From assembly GCA_910577935.1 (NCBI GenBank), contig CAJTOT010000017.1:145-64144 (forward strand): DNA of 64,000 bases. Reading direction: 5' to 3'. The position numbers and the translations under genes were made by a program. Origin of the DNA: an uncultured Hungatella sp. Its GTDB lineage: Bacteria > Bacillota > Clostridia > Lachnospirales > Lachnospiraceae. The notes under the pieces are model-generated. The model saw nothing but the letters and a program-made list of their open reading frames with translations. It had not been told where the DNA came from and made no database searches. Positions 34,144 through 42,444 of this stretch are shown piece by piece (positions within the stretch are counted from its first letter, which is position 1; every line of letters begins with the position of its first letter).

Positions 34144-36048
34144 TTGACCACCAAGCAGCTTTACTACCTGGTTACCATCGCCGACATGGCCAGCGTGTCC
34201 AACGCGGCTCAAGTGCTGGGAATCTCCCAGCCGGCCCTGAGCAAATTCTTGACCGAGTATGAAAATTCCCTGGGATTTCTTCTCTTCCTGCGGTACAGGC
34301 GGCATCTGACGCCCACGGCCGTGGGAAGGTACGTGATTGAGTGCGCCCAGAAGATTTTAGACGAACAGACCCGCATGCTCCAGAGCCTGAGAGCCCTGAC
34401 GGACAGCAAACACGCGCTTATACGCCTGGCCACGGCTCCCAACCGTGGGGCTATCGTTTACAGCCGGATATACAATGCCTTCTCCAGGAGGTATCCGGAC
34501 ATCTCCCTCTCTCTGACCGAGCTGTACGCCAGCGAACAGCCAGGCGCTATCCAGCACGGCCAGATCGACATCGCCCTGGGCGCCGGAAAGACATCGGACA
34601 AGGTGACGGATCTGCCCTTTGCCCACGAAGAACTCCTGGTGTCCCTCCCCGTCTCCCACCCTATGGCCTCCAAGGAGCGGATACGCCTGGCCGATCTAAA
34701 GGATACCCCTTTTGTCCTCCAGGGCCCCCGCCACAGCATCCGGATACTGGCAGAAGAACTTTTTCAGGAGGCCGGTTTCAACCCGGTAGTCACCTTTGAG
34801 TCCAACGACGTGATTCTGGTGGACTCCATGATGCATCAGGCCGTGGGGGCCGGGCTGGTCTCCCAGGCCCACGTGTTCCCCTGCGAGGAGCTGGTATACA
34901 GGCCCCTGGACCCTCCGGTCCACCAGTCCCTGCACATCCGGTATCCTCTGGGCCACACCCTGACAGATCCGGAGCGCTATCTGGCCGGGCTGCTGATACG
35001 GGAGCGCCTGTCCGATCCCCGCTATCAGGCCACCCCTCTGGAGGAGGCGGAGAATCTGGTGCGCTTTGCCGACACATATAAAAAAGAGAAGGAGGCGCCT
35101 TCTGACTCTCCTGGGCACGGGGAGCTGACGCTTCACGCCTTTCACCACGCCCCGCCCCAGGTGAATTTAAGTACTCCTCTCCTCAAATACATCATTGCCA
35201 TTGTGGATGAAAAGAGCCTGACAAAGGCAGCTGACAAATTTTTCCTGTCGCAGCCCGCCTTGTCCCGGTATCTGCACAATGTGGAGGACATGGTCTGCGC
35301 CAAGCTGTTCACCAGAGTCCACAACCGTCTTCTCCCCACCAACGCCGGGAAAGTGTTTGTCAATTTTGCCCGCAACATGCTGCAGATCGACGCGGACATG
35401 ATGGACCATATCCAGTCCTACCGAAAGGGCCACGGCGGCAGCCTGTATCTGCAGTGCGATCCGGTTCTGGCAGAGACGGTCCGCCGGGAAATCGTCACCG
35501 CCTTCTGCAGGCAGCACCCCGACGTGCAGCTGCAGGTGGTGGAAAGCTGTCGGCAGGAGGCCCAGGAGGCGCTGTTAAACGCATCCGCGGATTACGGCTT
35601 CTATTTTTCCCACGAGGACGAGCACCCCATCTTGGACAGCCGGATCGTGGCGGAAAGCGAGCTTGTATACTGTTTCGGGTCGGACTGGGCCTCCCCTTTC
35701 GAGATTCCGGGAAAGCTCCCCTCCCGCCCTGTCATGGTGGCTCCGGAGGGAAGCGCTCTGCGGGCGGAGCAGGACCGCCTGATGGAAAACCTGTTTGAGT
35801 CTCCCCCGGTCATCGTCTGCCAGGGTCAGCTCCATATTCTGCTGGCGCTGGCCCAGGCGGGGATGGCGGATACGATTTTGCCAAGACAGTTTCTGTCCTC
35901 TCAGTCTCTCCTCCGGTGCGCCTCTTTTGAGCCTTCGCAGTACTACTATCTTTTAAGGGTTTACCACCCCGGACGCACGCTGCCCTCGTCGGTGAAGGAA
36001 CTGCCCCGGCTTTTGGAACATGTCTTCAGCTCCTATTTTTCTGTGTGA
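34144..36048 (+). CDS. Fused double LysR-type regulator (two complete LysR units in one chain)
   Basis: A 634-residue protein read from TTG 34144, which follows GGAGG by seven bases and begins LTTKQLYYLVTIADMASVSNA as LysR proteins do. Residues about 1-60 are helix-turn-helix one (LGISQPALSKFLTEYENSLG) and about 90-295 substrate-binding domain one. A linker rich in charged residues follows. Residues about 346-404 are helix-turn-helix two (SLTKAADKFFLSQPALSRYL) and about 430-634 substrate-binding domain two. No stop or shift separates them. LysR proteins normally are 300 residues and tetramerise, so a covalent tandem is unusual. It is divergent from tctCBA and likely regulates that operon. Confidence 0.88.
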   Translation: MTTKQLYYLVTIADMASVSNAAQVLGISQPALSKFLTEYENSLGFLLFLRYRRHLTPTAVGRYVIECAQKILDEQTRMLQSLRALTDSKHALIRLATAPNRGAIVYSRIYNAFSRRYPDISLSLTELYASEQPGAIQHGQIDIALGAGKTSDKVTDLPFAHEELLVSLPVSHPMASKERIRLADLKDTPFVLQGPRHSIRILAEELFQEAGFNPVVTFESNDVILVDSMMHQAVGAGLVSQAHVFPCEELVYRPLDPPVHQSLHIRYPLGHTLTDPERYLAGLLIRERLSDPRYQATPLEEAENLVRFADTYKKEKEAPSDSPGHGELTLHAFHHAPPQVNLSTPLLKYIIAIVDEKSLTKAADKFFLSQPALSRYLHNVEDMVCAKLFTRVHNRLLPTNAGKVFVNFARNMLQIDADMMDHIQSYRKGHGGSLYLQCDPVLAETVRREIVTAFCRQHPDVQLQVVESCRQEAQEALLNASADYGFYFSHEDEHPILDSRIVAESELVYCFGSDWASPFEIPGKLPSRPVMVAPEGSALRAEQDRLMENLFESPPVIVCQGQLHILLALAQAGMADTILPRQFLSSQSLLRCASFEPSQYYYLLRVYHPGRTLPSSVKELPRLLEHVFSSYFSV

Positions 36049-36134
36049 GTTCTGCCAGCCAATGGGTCAATACGGACTGTGCCCGGGGAGGAATGATTCC
36101 CTTCGGAAACCCAGCCCTCAGCCGCCGCTGTGAA

Positions 36135-37655
36135 TCAGGTGATGGGGGCCGGGTTGAAGATGCACATGTCGTTGTGGAAACCGTACTTGTCGCTGTAGGG
36201 CTCCCTGATGCCGCTGGCCACGTCCAGAATCATGTCAAAGATCTCCTGTCCCACGTCGGCGATGGTCTTCTCGCCTGTGGCCACATCTCCGGCGGAGATG
36301 TCGATTAAGTCGAACCAGTGGTCTTTCATCTCGTTGCGGCTGCACACCTTGATCACGGGGCTGATGTCCAGTCCATAGGGAGTTCCCCTCCCTGTCATGA
36401 ACACCTGCAGGCCGATGCCGCTGGCCACCTGGCTGGGACCGCACACGATGTCGCTGGCCGGCGTGGCCGCGTAGATAAGGCCGTGTTTTGTAGGTTTCTC
36501 CGCCGGAGACAGCACCTCCACGATCTGGCTTGTGCCGCTTTTCGCTATGCTGCCCATGGCCTTCTCCACGATGTTGGCCAGGCCGCCTTTTTTATTGCCC
36601 GGAGTCGGGTTGGCGTCACGCCCCACGCCGCCGTCGGCCAGGTACTTGTCATACCATTTCATCTCCTCTGCCAGCCTGTCCCGGGTATGGGCGTCCCCGC
36701 AGCGGGCCGCCAGCATGTGGACTCCGTCCCTGACCTCGGTTACCTCGCTGAACATCACCGTGGCTCCGCCTCTCACCAGCATATCCGCGGCGTATCCGGC
36801 GCTTGGGTTGGCCGAGACGCCGGAGAAGGCGTCGCTTCCGCCGCACTGCATGCCGATGAGCAGTTCACTTAAAGGCAGCTCCTCCCTCTTCCTCCTGTTC
36901 AGCCTCTCAAGCTTTTTCTCCGCCATCTCCATGATGGCGTTCATCATGGCGTCATGTCCGGCATAGTCCTGGAGAGTCAGCACATTTTCCGGTGTGATAT
37001 CCTCCTTGGGGAGCACCCGGTCATAAGTCAGCTTCTCACAGCCCAGCCCCACCACCATGATCTCCCCGCCGAAATTGGGATGGCGGATCACGTTGGTGAT
37101 GGCGCGGATGGGGATACAGGCCATGGGCGCGTTGATGGCGACGCCGCAGCCATAGGGATGGGTCACCGCCACCACCCCGTTCACGTTGGGGTACTTGGGA
37201 AGCAGCTCTTTTTTGATCCGCTCCACCGCCGCTTTCAGCACCCCGGCGGCGCACTGCACCGTGGTCACGATTCCCAAAAGATTCCTGGTTCCCCCCGGAC
37301 CTTCTGAGTTCTTATAGCCCATCCAGGTGGTTCTTGTGGGCTCAGGCAGATCCTCCGTCTTCACAAGGTTTGTCCCGAACTCCATGTTGTCCAGGGACGG
37401 GCTCTCCGGCAGGTCCAGCATGTGCTCGTTGATCCAGTCCCCCTTTTTGATATCCCTGACCGCATATCCCAGAACCACGCCGTAGCGGATAATCTCCCCT
37501 CCTGCCGGGATATCCTCCAGGGCGATCTTGTGGGCCTGGGGGATGTCCTGGCCGGCAGTCAGGTTCTCCATCACCTGTGTTCCCGCCGGTATGTCTTTAA
37601 CTGCGATAACCACGTTGTCCTCCTCGCGGATCTTCACATACAGCCGCTGACTCAT
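36135..37655 (-). CDS. garD: Galactarate dehydratase (UxaA/GarD family)
   Basis: A 506-residue enzyme that dehydrates meso-galactarate to 5-keto-4-deoxy-D-glucarate. The N-terminal SAF domain (about residues 1-95) contains IPQAHKIALEDIPAGGEIIRYG. The catalytic part has GTRNLLGI, YGCGVAINAP, VGLGCEK, GMQCGGSDAFSGVSANPS, the long conserved stretch from MFSEVTEVRD, and NPTPGNKKGG. It follows E. coli GarD closely along its whole length, more so than altronate dehydratase. A promoter lies upstream (37726-37754), with a divergent LysR gene at 38043. Its product feeds the operon at 39325-43329. Confidence 0.92.
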   Translation of the reverse strand: MSQRLYVKIREEDNVVIAVKDIPAGTQVMENLTAGQDIPQAHKIALEDIPAGGEIIRYGVVLGYAVRDIKKGDWINEHMLDLPESPSLDNMEFGTNLVKTEDLPEPTRTTWMGYKNSEGPGGTRNLLGIVTTVQCAAGVLKAAVERIKKELLPKYPNVNGVVAVTHPYGCGVAINAPMACIPIRAITNVIRHPNFGGEIMVVGLGCEKLTYDRVLPKEDITPENVLTLQDYAGHDAMMNAIMEMAEKKLERLNRRKREELPLSELLIGMQCGGSDAFSGVSANPSAGYAADMLVRGGATVMFSEVTEVRDGVHMLAARCGDAHTRDRLAEEMKWYDKYLADGGVGRDANPTPGNKKGGLANIVEKAMGSIAKSGTSQIVEVLSPAEKPTKHGLIYAATPASDIVCGPSQVASGIGLQVFMTGRGTPYGLDISPVIKVCSRNEMKDHWFDLIDISAGDVATGEKTIADVGQEIFDMILDVASGIREPYSDKYGFHNDMCIFNPAPIT

Positions 37656-37725
37656 AACAAACTCCTCCTTCTCTTCCGATGCCGCTCTCCGGCTCCCGCC
37701 GCTGGCGCATCATCTCTTTTAATCA

Positions 37726-37754
37726 ATTATAAATCCCGGCAGTAAATAAGTAAA
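37726..37754 (-). promoter_or_regulatory. Promoter of garD
   Basis: On the minus strand TTTACT (complement of 37749-37754), 17-bp spacer, TATAAT (complement of 37726-37731). Confidence 0.65.
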
Positions 37755-37796
37755 ATTAATTATTATTTTTATAAACTTATAAAAATTAAGTCTATG

Positions 37797-37919
37797 CCGA
37801 AAAACATGAAAAAGCAGCCCGATAGGGCGGATTTTGAAGGTTTTTCGGATTGCGGGAGCATGAAATGCGGAGCAATCCGTAGGCATCAGGGGGCAAAAAA
37901 CCTTTTGGCCCCTGCATCG
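37797..37919. repeat. Dispersed intergenic repeat, copy A (long form)
   Basis: Shares its first 35 and last 45 or so bases with 58971-59056. The right part is a hairpin of GATGCAGGGGCC / GGCATCAGGGGGC type around an A/T-rich core. The middle insert, absent from copy B, forms its own hairpin (CGGATTGC / GCAATCCG). Confidence 0.75.
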
Positions 37920-37937
37920 TCATATCATAAATATACA

Positions 37938-37966
37938 TTGCAGGCAGAAGGCAAATATTTTATAAT
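37938..37966 (+). promoter_or_regulatory. Promoter of the LysR gene at 38043
   Basis: TTGCAG (37938-37943), 17-bp spacer, TATAAT (37961-37966). Confidence 0.65.
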
Positions 37967-38042
37967 CATGTATATGAAAGGTCTGAATTCCGGTTTGCAG
38001 GGCTGAAAGATTATCCGATGCGTTTACGGGAAAGGAGCTCCC

Positions 38043-38948
38043 ATGGACTTAAAACAGATTGAATATATGGTAAAGATCGCCGACGAAAAAAGTATCACCC
38101 GCGCCGCCGAGAAACTCTTCCTCACCCAGTCCGCCCTGAACCAGCAGCTTCTCCGGCTGGAAAGAGAACTGGGAGTCCAGCTTTTCAAGCGCACAAAATC
38201 CGACTGGGCCCCCACTCCAGCCGGCGAGATCTATCTGGAGGGAGCCAGGGATATTCTGGGCATCAGGCGAAGGACTTATAACCGGATCAGCGACCTTGCC
38301 AACACAAAAAAAGGATACCTCTCCATCGGATTCACTCCGGGAAGAGGTATCGAAATGTTCACAAAGGTTTACCCTAAGTTCCACAGCCTGTACCCTGACA
38401 TGACCGTGGAACCCAACGAACTCAGCGTTTTAAAGCAGCAGGCCTTTATCGCCCAGGGCGGGCTGGATTTGGGATTTATGACTCTCCGGGAAGACCAGAG
38501 GACAAAGGACAATTACATCACCCTGTTTCAGGAGGAGATCGTCCTGGCCATTCCCCAGGGCCATCCTTTAAGCAGGGGAGCCGCTCCCGAGGGGGAACCT
38601 CTGGCAGTGCTGGATCCGGCTCGGTTAAAATACGAGCCCTTTGTCCTCATGTATAAGGAATCCACCATCCGCCGGGTGATCGACGACGTCTTCCGCCGCT
38701 CCGGCTTTGTGCCCGATGTCCTATTCGAAACCTCCAGCAACGCCACCATCCTGTCCATGATCAGCGCCAGCCTCTGCTGCGGCGTCGTGCCATGGCATTA
38801 CGTGAAAAATCAGCCGGAGGGCGTCGCCTGCTTCGCCCTCCCCTCCCATCCCACGTGGGACGTGGCGGCCAGCTACGGAAAGTACGCCTATCTCAGCGCC
38901 CCCGCCAAAACATTTATCAAACTGGCCGGAGATTTCTGGAGCCGGTAA
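38043..38948 (+). CDS. LysR-family transcriptional regulator
   Basis: A 301-residue regulator with helix-turn-helix at residues about 1-60 (MDLKQIEYMVKIADEKSITRAAEKLFLTQSALNQQL) and a periplasmic-binding-protein-like effector domain from about 90. The AAAGGAG ribosome site five bases before ATG 38043 fixes the start. It is transcribed divergently from garD, the usual arrangement of a LysR activator and its target, so it probably senses galactarate or a related acid. This is inferred from position. Confidence 0.9.
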   Translation: MDLKQIEYMVKIADEKSITRAAEKLFLTQSALNQQLLRLERELGVQLFKRTKSDWAPTPAGEIYLEGARDILGIRRRTYNRISDLANTKKGYLSIGFTPGRGIEMFTKVYPKFHSLYPDMTVEPNELSVLKQQAFIAQGGLDLGFMTLREDQRTKDNYITLFQEEIVLAIPQGHPLSRGAAPEGEPLAVLDPARLKYEPFVLMYKESTIRRVIDDVFRRSGFVPDVLFETSSNATILSMISASLCCGVVPWHYVKNQPEGVACFALPSHPTWDVAASYGKYAYLSAPAKTFIKLAGDFWSR

Positions 38949-39030
38949 ACTCTCAGGTTTACTTTCTTGTTCAGCCGGATATCGCTATGATGCCTGTGCC
39001 CGTGATATCCGGCTGTCTGATAATCCATCT

Positions 39031-39222
39031 CTACTCTTTTATCTTGTCAATATCCGTAAGATTCACACCTGCGATATGAAGGATGGCTTTCAGCGAGAGA
39101 TATTCATCCTTTAATTTCGCATAAGTTTTTTGAGCATTCTCCTCTTTTGCCAAAAACATATATTCCTGTATCTTTTTAAAATCTTCTATAGCTGCCTTTG
39201 CAATTTCAAGACCATTCGGCAT
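39031..39222 (-). CDS. 63-residue cytosolic protein, unknown function
   Basis: Starts MPNGLEIAKAAIEDFKKIQE behind a strong GGGAGG seven bases upstream. It is predicted all-helical with many Lys and Glu, and has no cysteines or membrane segment. A good promoter (39278-39306) with an overlapping palindrome lies just upstream, so it is expressed on its own and probably repressed by a dimeric regulator. No family is recognised. Confidence 0.65.
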   Translation of the reverse strand: MPNGLEIAKAAIEDFKKIQEYMFLAKEENAQKTYAKLKDEYLSLKAILHIAGVNLTDIDKIKE

Positions 39223-39258
39223 AAAATTACCTCCCTTTCAGCCTTATCTCACCTTTCA

Positions 39259-39281
39259 CAATGAAGTAACTGGTTACATTG
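39259..39281. promoter_or_regulatory. Palindromic operator candidate over the promoter of the 63-residue gene
   Basis: CAATG..GTAACTGGTTAC..CATTG: core GTAAC-TG-GTTAC (39266-39277) flanked by CAATG and CATTG. It overlaps the -10 box and the expected start of transcription. Confidence 0.6.
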
Positions 39282-39306
39282 TATCGAAAAAATTAATTTT
39301 TGTAAA
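39278..39306 (-). promoter_or_regulatory. Promoter of the 63-residue gene
   Basis: On the minus strand TTTACA (complement of 39301-39306), 17-bp spacer, TACAAT (complement of 39278-39283). Confidence 0.7.
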
Positions 39307-39324
39307 GATACAGTTCTCCGGATA

Positions 39325-40179
39325 TCACACTATGTCCAGATGCACTTTTCTCGCCGGCGCCGGAAACTCTCTGTCGATCATGGCCAGCTCCTCCTCTGTC
39401 AGCACTACTTCTGCAGCGGCGGCATTTTCCAGGGCGTGCTCTTTTCTCCCCGTCCTGGGGATGGCGATGGTGTTCCCGTCCCTCACCGCGAACGCCAGAA
39501 GCACCTGGGAGACCTCCGCCTTGTGCCTGTCTGCAATCTGCCTCAGAACCTGGTTCTCGAAGAGTCCCCGCCGCAGGTCCCCCGCCTGTGCCAGGGGGCA
39601 ATAGGCCATGAGGGGAACCTTGTGGGCTCTCATCCAGGGCAGCAGATCGTACTCGATGCCTCTGGAGGCCACATGGTACAGCACCTGGTTTACCGCGCAG
39701 TTTTTCCCGCCGGGCACGGACCACAGCTCCTCCATATCGTCTGTGTCGAAGTTGGACACGCCCCAGCGGCGGATCTTCCCCTCTTTTATCAGCTTTTCCA
39801 TGCAGGCCACCGTCTCCGACAGGGGAACACCGCCCCGCCAGTGGAGCAGGTACAGATCCAGATAATCCGTCCCCATGCGCTCTAAGCTGGACATGCAGCT
39901 TTTAAAAATGTTCTTCCGCCCCGCGTTGTGGGGATATACCTTTGACACCAGAAACAGCCGGCTCCTGTCCATGCCCTTTATCGTCCTTCCCACAAGGAGC
40001 TCCGCCCTGCCGCTTCCGTACATCTCCGCCGTGTCGATGAGGGTCATGCCCTCCTGGATTCCCGCCGTCAGAGCCTCCTGCTCCCGGACCTGGCTGTCCT
40101 TTCTCTCTCCCAGAAACCATGTCCCCTGGCCGATGCAGGGCACCAGGGTTCCGTCTGCCAAATGAACCTGTCTTGCCAT
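39325..40179 (-). CDS. Aldo/keto reductase
   Basis: A 284-residue NADPH-dependent oxidoreductase with the AKR tetrad visible: Asp in LIDTAEMYG, Tyr in EMYG, Lys in FLVSKVYP and His in YLLHWRGG. NADPH-binding segments IPRTGRKEHALENA and WGVSNFD are also present. It is the last gene of the garR-lyase-garK operon, so a sugar-acid or aldehyde substrate of that pathway is plausible. AKR substrate range cannot be read from sequence. Confidence 0.9.
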   Translation of the reverse strand: MARQVHLADGTLVPCIGQGTWFLGERKDSQVREQEALTAGIQEGMTLIDTAEMYGSGRAELLVGRTIKGMDRSRLFLVSKVYPHNAGRKNIFKSCMSSLERMGTDYLDLYLLHWRGGVPLSETVACMEKLIKEGKIRRWGVSNFDTDDMEELWSVPGGKNCAVNQVLYHVASRGIEYDLLPWMRAHKVPLMAYCPLAQAGDLRRGLFENQVLRQIADRHKAEVSQVLLAFAVRDGNTIAIPRTGRKEHALENAAAAEVVLTEEELAMIDREFPAPARKVHLDIV

Positions 40180-40257
40180 CTTTACCTCCTCCTCGCCTGC
40201 TTATGCCCGGCAGGCCCATATGCTTCCTATAACATTCTGCCTTTTCCCAGGCGGGCA

Positions 40258-41400
40258 TCACCTGCCAAGGCTCATCCCCGCCCGGAGCATGCGGAACATC
40301 CTCTCCGCGGCGCCGGAGTACAGCTCCTCGGCTCTCTCCAGCGCCTCCCCGATCTCCATGGCTCCGTTGATCGTGGGAAGAATGCTCTCCACCCCGAATT
40401 CATAGATCTTCTCCGCTCCTGTTCCCATGCCGCCCACGACGGCCACAGCCGGGACTCCTTTCCCCCGGCAGCGCTGTCCTATGCCGCTGGGCACCTTGCC
40501 GAAAGCAGACTGCCAGTCGATTCTGCCTTCCCCCGTGACCACCAAGTCGGTTCCCTCCAGCAGCCCGTCAAAGTCAATAAGGTCCAGCACCGTCTCAATG
40601 CCTGACTTTAAATTGGCGTGGAGGAACACGCACAGAGCCGCCCCCAGTCCTCCCGCCGCGCCGGCCCCCGGAATCTTGTCCACGTCCATGCCCAGCTTCT
40701 CCTGAATCACGGCGGCATAATTTTTCATGCCCGCCTCCAGCTCGTCCAGTATCTCCGGTGTGCCGCCTTTCTGCTTTCCAAAAGTGTATGCGGCGCCGTC
40801 AGGGCCTGTGAGAGGATTATTTACATCGCACATAACCGTGAATTCCGCCTCCGCAACAGCCGGGTCAAGGCCGCCGATGTCAATGTCAGCCACCTTTTCC
40901 AAGTCGGAGCCTCTGCCCTCCAGCTCCTTTCCCTCTCTGTCCAGGAATCGGACTCCCAGTGCTCTCATGGCCCCCATGCCCCCGTCGTTGGTGGCGCTTC
41001 CGCCGATGGCGATGGATATCTTCCGGTATCCCTGCTTTAAGGCGTCTCGAATCAGCTCTCCCGTCCCGTAGGTGGTGGTGTTCAGAGGATTTTTCTTGTC
41101 ATCGGGAACCATGGGAAGACCTGAAGCCGCCGCCATCTCGATGATCGCGGAATCCCCGTGGAACACGCCATAGGAGCTTTGGGCCTCCTCCATCAGGGGC
41201 CCGTGAACCGTGAGCCGGCGTTTTTCCCCCTTAGTCACTGTGATCACTGCGTCCACAGTGCCCTCCCCGCCGTCTGCGATGGGAACTCCCACAGTCTCAC
41301 AGCCAGGAAAAATATTGTCCGCAGATGCTGTCAACAACTCAATGATTTTTTCTGATGATAAGGTTCCTTTAAACGAATCCGATGCAAATAAAAATCTCAT
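40258..41400 (-). CDS. garK: Glycerate 2-kinase (GarK type)
   Basis: A 380-residue kinase that phosphorylates D-glycerate, in the known GarK family to 2-phosphoglycerate, feeding lower glycolysis. Conserved features are FLFASDSFKGTLSS at the start, PIADGGEGTVDA, AIGGSATNDGGMGAMRALG, and GAAGGLGAALCVFL, with VTGEGRIDWQSAFGKVP near the end. The frame is open to 41442, but ATG 41400 follows GCAGGAGGG and gives the normal N-terminus. It lies downstream of the lyase and garR, the expected order for galactarate use. Confidence 0.93.
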   Translation of the reverse strand: MRFLFASDSFKGTLSSEKIIELLTASADNIFPGCETVGVPIADGGEGTVDAVITVTKGEKRRLTVHGPLMEEAQSSYGVFHGDSAIIEMAAASGLPMVPDDKKNPLNTTTYGTGELIRDALKQGYRKISIAIGGSATNDGGMGAMRALGVRFLDREGKELEGRGSDLEKVADIDIGGLDPAVAEAEFTVMCDVNNPLTGPDGAAYTFGKQKGGTPEILDELEAGMKNYAAVIQEKLGMDVDKIPGAGAAGGLGAALCVFLHANLKSGIETVLDLIDFDGLLEGTDLVVTGEGRIDWQSAFGKVPSGIGQRCRGKGVPAVAVVGGMGTGAEKIYEFGVESILPTINGAMEIGEALERAEELYSGAAERMFRMLRAGMSLGR

Positions 41401-41445
41401 ACGCCCTCCTGCAGTTTTTCTGCCGCCTTTTTTCTGATGCACAAC

Positions 41446-41476
41446 AGACCGACTCTGGTTGGGGGTCGGTCAGTCT
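41446..41476. repeat. Intercistronic hairpin between the lyase gene and garK
   Basis: AGACCGAC (41446-41453) pairs with GTCGGTC (41465-41471) and beyond. No T run follows on the transcribed strand, so it may be a processing or stability element. Confidence 0.5.
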
Positions 41477-41520
41477 GCTGCTGCAATTCTATTCTAATGG
41501 AGATATTGATGCATTTTCTC

Positions 41521-42420
41521 TTAAATCAGACCTGCTTTGCGCATCTCTGTCTTGATCTTGTCCAGAACCGGTCCCTCCGGGGTTGCCAGGTTCGGTGTGT
41601 AGGGAACTCCGATGTCACGGCCTCTTAAGTTCGCCATGTCCTTCGCCGCCACCGGGAAGCTGGCCCCGTCCATGGAAAGCCTCACCGGGTTCAGCTTAAA
41701 CTGGGCCTCCAGGGACCCCTCCAGATCCCCGGCTATGTACTTGTTGTACACATCCGTGATCAGCTCCGGCATGAAGTTGGCCGCCGTGCACACGCCGCCC
41801 ACCGCGCCGTGGCACATGGAGGCGTAGAGCAGGGTATCCTTCCCTCCGAACACTTTAAAGTTCACATCCCTGGTTCTTCGGATAAACTCCGCGGTCTGGG
41901 TGATGTCCCCGCTGGTGTCCTTCATTCCCACGATATTGGGAACCTGGTGGGCCAGTCTCTCCACCAGATTGCCGGACAGCGTATAATTTACCCGCCCCGG
42001 ATTGTTGTACAGAAGCACGGGGGTCTCGGGAACCGCCTCGGCGATGGTCTTAAAGTGCAGGAACAGCTCATCCTCTGTTGGCTTTAAGAACATGGGCTGG
42101 AGAACAGAGATGCCTGCCGCTTTGTTTGCCGCCGCCATCCTTGCCAGCCGGCAGCACTTTTTCGTGCTGATGGCGCCGATGCCGAAATACACCGGCACAC
42201 GGCCCGCGGCCTGGTCCACCATGATCTTTAAACCTCTCTCCATCTCGTCTTCCTCGACGACATAGAACTCGCCGTTGCTTCCAAAAGCCAGGATTCCCAG
42301 GACGCCGCCCTGGATGACATAATCCACCTGCTCTCTCAGCTTCTTCTCGTCGATCATCTCATCCTCGTCGATGGGAGTCAGAATCGGCACGACCACACCC
42401 TTGATAAAATCCGTATTCAT
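41521..42420 (-). CDS. Dihydrodipicolinate synthase/N-acetylneuraminate lyase-superfamily aldolase or dehydratase
   Basis: A 299-residue class I aldolase-type TIM barrel. The Schiff-base lysine is in NIVGMKDTSGD, the assisting tyrosine in PVLLYNNPGR, and the substrate loop GSNGEFYVV replaces the usual GTTGE. Neighbours garR and garK act on tartronate semialdehyde and glycerate. In E. coli the missing step, cleavage of 5-keto-4-deoxyglucarate, is done by GarL of an unrelated (HpcH) family. This protein probably takes that step here, giving pyruvate and tartronate semialdehyde. A decarboxylating 5-dehydro-4-deoxyglucarate dehydratase role is the alternative. Confidence 0.82.
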   Translation of the reverse strand: MNTDFIKGVVVPILTPIDEDEMIDEKKLREQVDYVIQGGVLGILAFGSNGEFYVVEEDEMERGLKIMVDQAAGRVPVYFGIGAISTKKCCRLARMAAANKAAGISVLQPMFLKPTEDELFLHFKTIAEAVPETPVLLYNNPGRVNYTLSGNLVERLAHQVPNIVGMKDTSGDITQTAEFIRRTRDVNFKVFGGKDTLLYASMCHGAVGGVCTAANFMPELITDVYNKYIAGDLEGSLEAQFKLNPVRLSMDGASFPVAAKDMANLRGRDIGVPYTPNLATPEGPVLDKIKTEMRKAGLI

Positions 42421-42444
42421 ACCTTTTCTCCTTTATCCCCCTGC

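Larger units (their letters stand above)
37656..38042. other. Divergent intergenic region between garD and a LysR gene
   Basis: Contains the garD promoter on the minus strand (37726-37754), the dispersed repeat copy A (37797-37919) and the LysR promoter on the plus strand (37938-37966). The repeat lies upstream of both promoters. A 70-codon open frame starting at 37794 runs through the repeat, lacks a ribosome site and is not called. Confidence 0.7.

Noticed and set aside
37794..38006. 70-codon plus-strand frame through repeat copy A
   Set aside because: No ribosome site, and the matching frame in copy B stops after nine codons.
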